Origin: PBB1 sp046154125
Lineage (GTDB): Bacteria; Pseudomonadota; Gammaproteobacteria; Burkholderiales; Burkholderiaceae_C
Assembly (NCBI GenBank): GCA_046154125.1
Contig: JBJXEJ010000174.1
Coordinates: forward strand, 1-64,000
Reading direction: 5' to 3'
DNA length: 64,000 nucleotides
In this document: piece after piece, positions 15,817 through 23,800 of the stretch
Layout: each line of letters opens with the position of its first letter
Numbering within the stretch: the first letter of the stretch is position 1
Notes under the pieces: model-generated
The model's database searches: none
Seen by the model: the letters and a program-made list of their open reading frames with translations, nothing else
What the model was told of the DNA's origin: nothing
Program-made: the position numbers and the translations under genes

Positions 15817-16905
15817 ATGCTGGTCTTCCGCCAACTCTTCGACCCGACGTCCTCGACCTACACCTACCTGCTCGGCGACGCCGACTCCGGTGAGGCGGTG
15901 CTCATCGATCCTGTTTTCGAGCACGTCCGCCGCGACTCGGCGCTGCTGCGCGAACTCGGCCTGCGGCTGGTCGCCACGCTCGATACCCACGTCCATGCCG
16001 ACCATGTCACCGGCGCCTGGCTGCTGAAGCAACGCTGCGGCAGCCAGATCATGTTGTCGGCGTCATCGGCGGCGGGCAACGCCGACCGCCTGCTGAAGCA
16101 CGGCGACCGCGTCGCCTTCGGTTCGCGACACATCGAGGTCAGGGCCACACCGGGTCACACGAGCGGTTGCCTGACCTACGTGCTGGACGACCACAGCATG
16201 GCCTTCACCGGAGACAGCCTGCTGATCCGCGGGTGCGGCCGGACCGACTTCCAGCAGGGCAGCGCGACGTCCCTCTACCGATCGGTCCACGAACAGATCC
16301 TGTCGCTGCCCGGCCGCTGCCTGCTGTATCCCGGTCACGACTACCGGGGGCTCACCGTCACCAGCGTCGTCGAGGAAGCGCAATACAACCCGCGTCTCGG
16401 CGGCGAGATCGATGCGCTCGATTTCGCGGGCTACATGAACAACTTGGGGTTGCCGCACCCGAAGCTGATGGACATCGCGGTGCCGGCCAATCTGCGCTGC
16501 GGCCAGCCCGACAGCGGGAATGCTGCGCCCGAGGAACCTGACTGGGCGCCACTGACCCGCACCTTCGGCGGGCTCTGGGAAATCCAGCCCGGCGCGCTCG
16601 AGGAGCGCATCGCGGGCAGATCGCCGAGCGACATCCAGGTGATCGATGTGCGCGAACCGTCCGAATTCACCGACGTGCTCGGTCACATCCGGGGCGCGCG
16701 CCTCGTGCCCTTGTCGCAACTGGCAGGACGCACCTCCGAAATCGATAGCGGCCATCCGGTCGTCGCAGTGTGTCGATCTGGCGCGAGATCTGCCCAGGCC
16801 ACGGTGCTACTGCAGAAGGCGGGGTTCGACCAGGTGGCCAACCTTGCCGGCGGCATGCTGCGCTGGCGCGCCGAATCACTGCCAGTCGAAGCCGGCTCGG
16901 TGTGA
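15817..16905 (+). CDS. Persulfide dioxygenase fused to rhodanese domain
   Basis: Protein of 362 residues. Residues 1-235 are an MBL-fold persulfide dioxygenase with metal motif THVHADHVTG (around residue 57), HTSGCLTYV, GDSLLIRGCGRTDFQ and PGHDYRG. Residues 255-355 are a rhodanese domain with active-site loop CRSGARS. Such fusions oxidise glutathione persulfide to sulfite and interconvert thiosulfate, as shown for a Burkholderia enzyme (PRF). It is distinct from the unfused dioxygenase at 4434-5318 and probably works with the YeeE/YedE pair just upstream. Its 3' end abuts a truncated gene on the other strand. Confidence 0.93.
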   Translation: MLVFRQLFDPTSSTYTYLLGDADSGEAVLIDPVFEHVRRDSALLRELGLRLVATLDTHVHADHVTGAWLLKQRCGSQIMLSASSAAGNADRLLKHGDRVAFGSRHIEVRATPGHTSGCLTYVLDDHSMAFTGDSLLIRGCGRTDFQQGSATSLYRSVHEQILSLPGRCLLYPGHDYRGLTVTSVVEEAQYNPRLGGEIDALDFAGYMNNLGLPHPKLMDIAVPANLRCGQPDSGNAAPEEPDWAPLTRTFGGLWEIQPGALEERIAGRSPSDIQVIDVREPSEFTDVLGHIRGARLVPLSQLAGRTSEIDSGHPVVAVCRSGARSAQATVLLQKAGFDQVANLAGGMLRWRAESLPVEAGSV

Positions 16906-17014
16906 AGCGCTCGACCACGAATCCGAAACCCATCAGGGTGATGCTGGTGCGTTGCCACGCCAGCAGCGTCCGCTCGGCGGCGAACAGCACGCGGGGATCG
17001 TCGAGGTAGGACAT
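16904..17014 (-). pseudogene. Truncated DUF202 (YidH-like) membrane protein gene remnant
   Basis: From the ATG at 17014 the first 37 codons read MSYLDDPRVLFAAERTLLAW and on to ITLMGFGFVVERF, a clear DUF202 N-terminus. The similarity ends exactly at the stop codon of the convergent dioxygenase-rhodanese gene. The frame stays open to 16667, but that part is antisense to the rhodanese domain, rich in Arg and Pro, and lacks the membrane helices the family needs. I read this as a 5' fragment left after a deletion whose breakpoint joined the two genes. It is normally about 115 residues. Confidence 0.75.
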
Positions 17015-17071
17015 GCGTGGGGCTTCTCCGGGAGGTTCCTGTTCGCTCGGCAAGGGGCGCCGAGCGGCGAC

Positions 17072-18103
17072 TCAGGCTTCGGCGACCCGGACCACCAGCT
17101 TGCCGAAGTTCTCTCCCTTCAGCAGCCCCATGAAAGCCTGCGGCGCGTTCTCCAGCCCCTCGACGATGTCCTCGCGGAACCTGACCTTGCCGTCGGCGAG
17201 CCAGGCTCGCATCGGCCCGAGAAACTCGGCCTGGCGACATTCGTAGTCGAAGATGATGAAACCCTGCATGTGGATGCGCTTGACCAGCAGCGTGCGCATC
17301 AGCACCGGGAGGCGGTCCGACGCAGCGGCGGCCGGGGCGCCGCTGTACAGCGAGATCAGCCCGCACACCGGCACGCGGGCATGCGTGTTGAGCAGCGGCA
17401 GCACCGCGTCGAAGACCGCTCCACCGACGTTCTCGAAGTAGACGTCGATGCCCTTCGGGCAGGCGGCCGCCAGATGAGCGGGAAGATCGTCACTGCGGCG
17501 GTCGATGCAGGCGTCGAAGCCGAGTTCGTCGACGACGAAGCGGCACTTGTCAGCGCCCCCTGCGATGCCGACGACGCGACAGCCCTTGAGCCTGGCGATC
17601 TGCCCGACCACCGCACCCACGGCGCCGCTGGCCGCCGCGACGACGACGGTCTCTCCTGGCCGGGGCTGGCCGATGTCGAGCAGGCCCATGAACGCGGTGA
17701 AGCCCGGCATGCCGAGCACACCAAGCGACAGCGACGGATGCGGCATGTCCGCATCGAGCCGGGTCAGGCCGATGCCGTCGGACAAGGCGTAGTCCTGCCA
17801 GCCGGTGTAGCCCATGACCAGGTCACCGGTCTGGAAATCCGGGTGCCGCGAGGCCTGGACACGAGACACCGCGCCGCCGGTCATCACCTCGCCGATCTGC
17901 ACGCAAGGCGCATACGACGGCGCGTCGCTCATGCGACCCCGCATGTACGGATCGAGCGACAGGAACACGGTGCGCAGCAGCACCTGCCCCGCAGCAGGCA
18001 CCGGAACGGCGTGCTCCTCGAGGCGAAAGTGCTCCGGCCCCACCGCCGTCGCGGGACGCGAGGCGAGGACGATCCGGCGATTGACGGTCTGGCTTTGAGG
18101 CAT
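17072..18103 (-). CDS. NADP-dependent oxidoreductase, MDR superfamily (CurA/YncB-like)
   Basis: Zinc-independent medium-chain reductase of 343 residues. The N-terminus MPQSQTVNRRIVLASRP and the segment LSLDPYMRGRMSD mark the leukotriene B4 dehydrogenase/curcumin reductase group. The nucleotide-binding motif AASGAVGAVVGQIA lies near residue 155, with FENVGG and GLISLYSG further on. Family members reduce alpha,beta-unsaturated ketones and aldehydes with NADPH. The start at 18103 has an AGGAC site; a longer frame upstream overlaps the divergent gene. It lies 57 bases upstream of the DUF202 remnant. Confidence 0.9.
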   Translation of the reverse strand: MPQSQTVNRRIVLASRPATAVGPEHFRLEEHAVPVPAAGQVLLRTVFLSLDPYMRGRMSDAPSYAPCVQIGEVMTGGAVSRVQASRHPDFQTGDLVMGYTGWQDYALSDGIGLTRLDADMPHPSLSLGVLGMPGFTAFMGLLDIGQPRPGETVVVAAASGAVGAVVGQIARLKGCRVVGIAGGADKCRFVVDELGFDACIDRRSDDLPAHLAAACPKGIDVYFENVGGAVFDAVLPLLNTHARVPVCGLISLYSGAPAAAASDRLPVLMRTLLVKRIHMQGFIIFDYECRQAEFLGPMRAWLADGKVRFREDIVEGLENAPQAFMGLLKGENFGKLVVRVAEA

Positions 18104-18185
18104 GGCGAGGTCCTGAGGCGTGGAGTGAGGCGGCGTGAAGCGCGCGCAGGATCGTAATCGCCCTGCGGTTGACCCGGGAGAGCGA

Positions 18186-18836
18186 ATGCCGCGACCATCG
18201 GACATGCACTCATTCATGCGCGGCCTCGCCTGCCTCCTGTCCTTTATCCTTCCCGCGATGAGCCACGCCATCGAGGAGCCAGCCTACGAAGTGCTGCGCA
18301 GGATCGATGACGTCGAAGTGCGGCAGTACGCGCCGTACGTGGTGGCCGAGGTGGTGATGGAGGCCGATGTCGACGAGGCGGGCAACCTGGCGTTTCCGAT
18401 CCTCGCGGGCTACATCTTCGGCAAGAACAAGGGGAAGAAGGAATTCGCGATGACTGCGCCGGTGACCCAGACCGCCGCACCGGTGCGGCTCGAGATGACC
18501 GCCCCCGTGACGCAGACGGCTGCACCGGGCGCGGCGGGCAGCTATGTCATCCAGTTCGTCCTGCCGAAGGGCGTGACCCTCGACAGCGCGCCGGAGCCAC
18601 TCGATGCGCGCGTCCGGTTGCGGGAGATTCCCGCCCGGCAGGTGGCCGCGATCCGCTACTCGGGCTTCTGGTCCGATGCCAACTACCGCGAGCATCTCGA
18701 TCGGTTGCGGGCGACGCTGAAGGGCGCGGACCTGAGTCCTTCGGGAGAGCCGGTGTTCTCGCGCTACAACCCGCCGTTCACGCCGTGGTTCCTGCGGCGC
18801 AACGAGATCTGGCTGCCCCTGCCGTCTGTACGTTGA
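18186..18836 (+). CDS. SOUL-family heme-binding protein, secreted
   Basis: Protein of 216 residues with a signal peptide (hydrophobic core GLACLLSFILPAM, cleavage likely after SHA at residue 28) and a SOUL domain with EEPAYEVLRRIDDVEVRQY and the C-terminal RYNPPFTPWFLRRNEIW. The start at 18186 is chosen because a GGGAG site lies 5 bases upstream. The sequence MTAPVTQTAAP occurs twice, four residues apart; SOUL proteins usually have two related MTxPV motifs, but here they are the same over 11 residues. Function in bacteria is not defined. Confidence 0.85.
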   Translation: MPRPSDMHSFMRGLACLLSFILPAMSHAIEEPAYEVLRRIDDVEVRQYAPYVVAEVVMEADVDEAGNLAFPILAGYIFGKNKGKKEFAMTAPVTQTAAPVRLEMTAPVTQTAAPGAAGSYVIQFVLPKGVTLDSAPEPLDARVRLREIPARQVAAIRYSGFWSDANYREHLDRLRATLKGADLSPSGEPVFSRYNPPFTPWFLRRNEIWLPLPSVR

Positions 18837-18857
18837 CGCACAGACCTGCTGCTTCGA

Positions 18858-18873
18858 GGCACGCTAACGTGCC
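18858..18873. repeat. Small perfect hairpin GGCACG-CTAA-CGTGCC
   Basis: Six-base stem with a four-base loop, 22 bases after the SOUL gene stop and 46 before the transglutaminase start. No T run follows, so it is at best a weak terminator or RNA processing site. Confidence 0.35.
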
Positions 18874-18918
18874 AACCACCTTGATATCCAACGCTCGCAA
18901 TCCGACGATGGGCCGTCC

Positions 18919-19803
18919 ATGATCCGCATCGAATTGCATGTCGAACTGAGCTACGAAGTCGATGCCCAGGGCGCCGACTTCGTGTTCAACATCCACGCGG
19001 CGCAAACGCGCTGCCAGTCGGTCGCGACCGAAAGCCTGGTGATCAGCCAGCTGGTGCCCTCGCAGATCCACACCGACCCGGCCACCGGCAACCGCTACCT
19101 GCGCCTGCGCGCGCTGCCAGGCGAGCTGAAGCTGTCGTACATGGCGACCGTGGACATCGTGCACCACGTCGCCGATCCGACGCAGCTGGCCGAGGTGCCG
19201 GTGCACCAGTTGCCACCCGAGGTGATGGGTTACCTCTACCCCAGCCGCTACTGCCAGTCCGACCGGCTGGTGAAGATGGCGATCAACGAGTTCGGCACGC
19301 TGTGGCGCGGGCACAGCCGCGTGGAGGCCATACAAGCCTGGGTTCGGCGGCACGTGACTTTCACGTCGAACACGTCCAACTCCAACACGTCGGCGGTCGA
19401 CACACTGATCGAACAGGTCGGCATCTGCCGCGATTTCGCGCACCTGATGATCGCGTTGTGCCGCGCGTTGAGCATCCCGGCGCGCTTCACCACGGCCACC
19501 GACTACGGCGCCGATCCGATACTCGGTCCGCCCGATTTCCATGCGTATGTCGAGGTCTACCTGGGCGACCGCTGGTACCTGTTCGACCCATCGGGCACCA
19601 CCATCCCGATGGGGCTGGTTCGCTTCGGCACCGGCCGGGATGCAGCCGATGTGGCGTTCGCAACGATCTTCGGCGGCGTCGTGACACACGCGCCGGTGAT
19701 CCACGCCTGGGCCGTCGATGACGCCTCTCGCGGCATGACGATGCCGTTTCGCTGCCTCGAAGCGCTGTCGACCGACTGCGGTACCCCGCTGTCGGCCAAC
19801 TGA
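18919..19803 (+). CDS. Transglutaminase-like cysteine protease family protein
   Basis: Protein of 294 residues. The N-terminal 100 residues form the beta-rich segment typical of bacterial transglutaminase-like proteins. The core has the catalytic triad: Cys in GICRDFAHLMIALCRAL (around residue 173), His in DFHAYVEVYLGDRWYLFDP (around residue 209), and Asp at the end of that stretch. Bacterial members are mostly proteases or amidases of unknown target. It is cytoplasmic by sequence (no signal peptide). Confidence 0.88.
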   Translation: MIRIELHVELSYEVDAQGADFVFNIHAAQTRCQSVATESLVISQLVPSQIHTDPATGNRYLRLRALPGELKLSYMATVDIVHHVADPTQLAEVPVHQLPPEVMGYLYPSRYCQSDRLVKMAINEFGTLWRGHSRVEAIQAWVRRHVTFTSNTSNSNTSAVDTLIEQVGICRDFAHLMIALCRALSIPARFTTATDYGADPILGPPDFHAYVEVYLGDRWYLFDPSGTTIPMGLVRFGTGRDAADVAFATIFGGVVTHAPVIHAWAVDDASRGMTMPFRCLEALSTDCGTPLSAN

Positions 19804-19820
19804 GCCGGCAGGCGACTGCC

Positions 19821-20414
19821 ATGGCGCTTTTCGGGCTGGAACACAGCCGCTTCGCCTATCGCGCGGACTTCGTGTTGCACGGCGCAGCCGTAGCCTCGCT
19901 GGCCGGCGTGCTGCTGCTGGCAGGGCCTGTCGATCGGTGGCTCGCGCTCGTGTCGCTTGTGTTCGCCGGGCTGGTCGGCTGGACCGCGCTCGAATACGCG
20001 TTGCATCGATTCGTGCTGCACGGGGTGCGCCCGTTCAGCAGCTGGCATGCGCAGCACCATCAGCGACCCGCGGCGCTGATCTATGCCCCGACGGTGATGA
20101 TCGCGCTGCTTTTCGTCGTCGGGGTCTTTCTGCCGGCTCTGGCCCTGTTCGACGCGTGGATCGCCTGCGCGCTGACGCTGGGCCTGCTGAGCGGCTACCT
20201 GGCCTACGCCGTCACGCACCACGCGACCCACCACTGGCGGGCCGATGGTGCCTGGCTGAAGCGGCGCAAGCGCTGGCACGCGCTGCATCACCATCACACC
20301 GAGCAGCCGGCGTGTTACGGCGTGACCACGGCGGTGTGGGACCATGCCTTCGGCAGCACCGGCCAACGACGCCACACCGACGGCGGTTCGGGTGGGGACT
20401 GGAAGCGCGCCTGA
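19821..20414 (+). CDS. Fatty acid hydroxylase superfamily membrane protein
   Basis: Membrane-bound di-iron oxygenase of 197 residues. The histidine clusters are HRFVLH (around residue 61), HAQHH (around 75), HHATHH (around 134) and HALHHHH (around 154), matching the sterol desaturase/fatty acid hydroxylase pattern. Hydrophobic helices separate the clusters. It lies 17 bases after the transglutaminase gene, so the two may be co-transcribed. It probably hydroxylates a lipid or carotenoid. Confidence 0.88.
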   Translation: MALFGLEHSRFAYRADFVLHGAAVASLAGVLLLAGPVDRWLALVSLVFAGLVGWTALEYALHRFVLHGVRPFSSWHAQHHQRPAALIYAPTVMIALLFVVGVFLPALALFDAWIACALTLGLLSGYLAYAVTHHATHHWRADGAWLKRRKRWHALHHHHTEQPACYGVTTAVWDHAFGSTGQRRHTDGGSGGDWKRA

Positions 20415-20446
20415 TGATCATGTGCCAGGGGCGTCGCGGGACCCTC

Positions 20447-20460
20447 TAGGACTGGTCCTA
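20447..20460. repeat. Inverted repeat TAGGAC-TG-GTCCTA
   Basis: Perfect 6-base arms two bases apart, 33 bases after the hydroxylase stop, in the 206-base gap before the small ORF. It resembles a dimeric regulator half-site pair. The related text TCCTACGA occurs just after it and again at 20503-20510. No regulator can be named. Confidence 0.45.
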
Positions 20461-20479
20461 CGACGCACAGCGCCCCGTC

Positions 20480-20501
20480 CGACAGACATCTCCGTCTGTC
20501 G
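20480..20501. repeat. Hairpin CGACAGAC-N6-GTCTGTCG upstream of the glucan synthase unit
   Basis: Perfect 8-base arms with a six-base loop, in the leader region of the small ORF and glucan synthase. There is no T tail. It could be an operator or a leader RNA structure; nothing more can be said from sequence. Confidence 0.5.
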
Positions 20502-20620
20502 TTCCTACGATGAATTCATGGCGGTTCCCGGCTTCCACGACGTGCGCTACGTCACCCGGAACACCGCATTCCTTCACCTATTTCTGTGCGGCCTCACGGC
20601 CCTGCAGGCGGAGCTGTCCC

Positions 20621-20863
20621 ATGCATACCTCACCGATTGCCGCACCGCGCTGGAGCACCTCGTCTTTCGGCAACACCGCCGACACCTCGCCGACGGAACT
20701 GACCGCGCTGGGAGAGCACCTCGATCGATGCCACGCGCAGAGAGGCCGCCTGTTCGACGCACGCTGCGTCGCGGAGTCGATGCACGGCTTCGTCGCATCA
20801 CGCTTCGTCACCACCCTCGTGGTTGCCACGCTGTTGATCGGTGTCAGCTCACTGATCCTGTAA
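20621..20863 (+). CDS. Small hypothetical protein with C-terminal membrane segment
   Basis: Candidate 80-residue protein. The ATG at 20621 has GGAG six bases upstream. The first 57 residues are polar; the last 20 (FVTTLVVATLLIGVSSLIL) form a hydrophobic tail that could anchor it in the membrane. It ends 3 bases before the glucan synthase start, which itself has no good ribosome site, so translational coupling is likely. I recognise no family. A different frame (from 20518) also has coding-like codon use over its first 35-40 codons, so a frameshift or wrong start is possible. Confidence 0.5.
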   Translation: MHTSPIAAPRWSTSSFGNTADTSPTELTALGEHLDRCHAQRGRLFDARCVAESMHGFVASRFVTTLVVATLLIGVSSLIL

Positions 20864-20866
20864 CGC

Positions 20867-23800
20867 ATGGCGCCGTCCGAGTTGCGGCGTCTGATTCCAG
20901 ATGCCACGCCCGCCCTGTGCGACATCCTCGACGGCGCGCGCGGTCGGATCGAGCCACCGATCCGGTCGGAAATCTTCGGCCTGCAGCGCTTTGCACAGCA
21001 TGGCCGCAGCCTTGGTGAAACGCACCGCGCCGCGCGGGCTGGATCACGCAGCGCCGCGTTCTTCCCGCGCCTGCGAAACAACATCCAGACGCTTCGTGAA
21101 GCTCATCGCTATATCGGTTTACAGGCACGAACGGGCTACGACATCAGTCCGGCAGCCGAGTGGCTGCTGGACAACTTCCACCTGATCGAGGCGCAGCTCG
21201 AAGAGATCCACGAAGGTCTGCCGCGACGCTATTTCCGCGCGCTGCCGGTGTTGCTCGATGAACCGTTGGCCGGTCTGCCACGCGTCTACGGCGTGGCCTG
21301 GGCATTCGTCGCGCACACCGACGGCGCGTTCGATGAAGACCTGCTGATCCAGTTCCTGAGCGCGTACCAGGAGACGCGCGAACTGACACTGGGCGAGATG
21401 TGGGCACTGCCCACCACCTTGCGTGTGGTGCTGATCGAGAACCTGCGCCGCCTGGCAGAGCGGGTCGCGACCAACAAGGCGGCGCGCGAGGTCGCCAATC
21501 TGTGCTGCGACCGGATCGACAGCACCTCGGTCGCAGCACTCGACGATCTGCTGGCGCTTCTGGATCGACGCGGGGTCGCCCGGGTGTTCCTTGCGCAGAT
21601 GGCGCTGCGCATGCAGGATGGCCGCACGACATCGCAGGGCGGCAACCGCGCCAGCGACCACGCCGATGCGCGCGCTGCGCAACACGAATGGCTGAGACGC
21701 TCGCTGCCCGACCCGGCCGCCATGCAGGCCCAGCAGCGCGCCGACCAGACCGCCGACAACCTCAGCGTCAGCAACGCGGTGACCTCGCTGCGCGCCATCG
21801 GCGATGCCGACTGGACAGACATCGTCGCACGCAGCAGCACGCTGATGCACATGATGCTGGGTTCGCCTGTGTTCGAAGCCGAACACACGATGACCCGTGA
21901 CCGGACGCTGCACGGCATCGAGCGCCTGGCCAGGCAGAGCGGTCGCAGCGAGGTCTCGGTGGCGCAGACGCTGCTCGGTCTGATGCACGCCTCGCAGGCC
22001 GGGCCCGGCGCCGTCGAAGGTGCCTCGGTGGCCAGCCACTGGCTGAGCGGCGCCGGGCGCCCGGCGCTGATGCAGGCACTCGGATTGAGTGAACGCGCAG
22101 CGGCCTCGTGGCGTGCTGTCGCACGCCGCCTGGCGCTGCCGGCGTATCTCGGCTCGCTGCTGCTCGTGACGCTGGCGGTGGTGGCCTGGCTGCTGCGGCA
22201 CGGTGGCGGTCTTGCCGACCCCGGCGTATCCGTCGGCCTCCTGTGGCTGGGCGCCGCACTGATGCTTTTCCCGGCATCAGAAGCAGTGGTGGCCGTGATC
22301 AACCGGCTGATCAGTGAATCGGCCCGGCCAGCGCATCTGCCTCGCCTGGCGCTGACCGCGGGCATCCCGGTGGAGCACCGTGTCATGGTGGTGATCCCGG
22401 CAATGATGACCGACGCCGCCTCGATCCGCGCGCTGGTGCATCGCCTGCAGCTGCACCACCTTGCCAATCCCGAGCGCCACGCACAGTTCGCGCTGCTGAC
22501 CGACTGGGCCGACGCCGACAGTGCCCGGGTCGAGACCGACGAAGGGCTGCTGACGGACGCGACGCAACAGATCGCTGCGCTCAATGCGCGCTACCCCACC
22601 TGCTACCAGGGGGGCCGAGACGAGCTGACGGCGCGGACACCGGCCCCGCCCCGGTTCATCCTGCTGCACCGCGAGCGCCGCTACAGCGAAACCGAGCAAC
22701 GCTGGATCGGATGGGAGCGCAAGCGAGGCAAGCTCGAGCAGCTGATCACGGTGCTGGCCGACCCAGCCTCCTCGGCATCGGCATCCACCGAGTCGGCATT
22801 CATCGATCTGGGCGAGGCATCGCGGATCGCCGACGGCACGAAGTACATCGTCACGCTGGACAGCGACACACAACTTCCACCGGGCCGCCTGCACGATCTG
22901 GTCGGCGTTGCGGCGCATCCGCACAACCAGCCGCAAGTCGATGCGACCGGCCGCGGGGTGGTCAGCGGCTACGCGATCCTGCAACCGCGCATCGTCACGC
23001 CGCTGCCGACCCCGAAGGACTTCACGCTGTACCACTGGCTGTTCGCCGGCCAGTGCGGGATCGACCCGTACAGCGCGGCCACATCCGAGGTCTACCAGGA
23101 CGTGTTCGGCGAAGGCACCTACACCGGAAAGGGACTGCTGCACGTGCACGCGATGCACTCGGTGCTGTCGGGTCGGCTGCCCGAAGGCCGGGTGCTGAGC
23201 CACGACCTGCTCGAAGGTTCGATCGCGCGCTGCGCGGCCGTGACCGACATCACGCTGATCGAGGACGCGCCGTTCCACGCCGACGTGGCCGCCTCGCGCG
23301 TGCACCGCTGGACCCGTGGCGACTGGCAGTTGCTGCCATTCCTCGTCGACTCGCTGTCGCGCAACTCGCGTTACCACCTGCGATCCATCAACCGCTGGAA
23401 GATGTTCGACAACCTGCGTCGCTCGCTCGTCGCGCCGATGTCGCTCGCGCTGCTGCTGCTGGCCCTGGTCAGCTCGGTGGTGTCGCCGTGGCTGGCGTTC
23501 GCGCTCGTGCTGGCGGCCTTTTCCGCCGGCCCGTTGATGGGTGCGGTGGCCGGTTTTTCACCCAGCCGCGACGACATCGCGCAACGCTACTTCTACCGCC
23601 AGGCCGCCGCCGATCTGGCGCGCGCCCTGTGCGGCGGAGCATGGCTGCTGGCCCTGCTGCCGGCGCAGTCGGTGCTGGCGCTGGATGCGATCGGCCGCGC
23701 CGTGTACCGCATGGCGATCAGCCGGCGCCACCTGCTGCAGTGGACGACCGCCGCAGCCGCGCAAGCCCGAGCGAAGACCGCGCTGCCGGCACTGGTCCTC

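Noticed and set aside
16667..17053. Full-length 115-codon DUF202-like gene
   Set aside because: Only the first 37 codons resemble the family; the rest is antisense to the rhodanese domain and has no membrane helices, so a truncated remnant is more likely.
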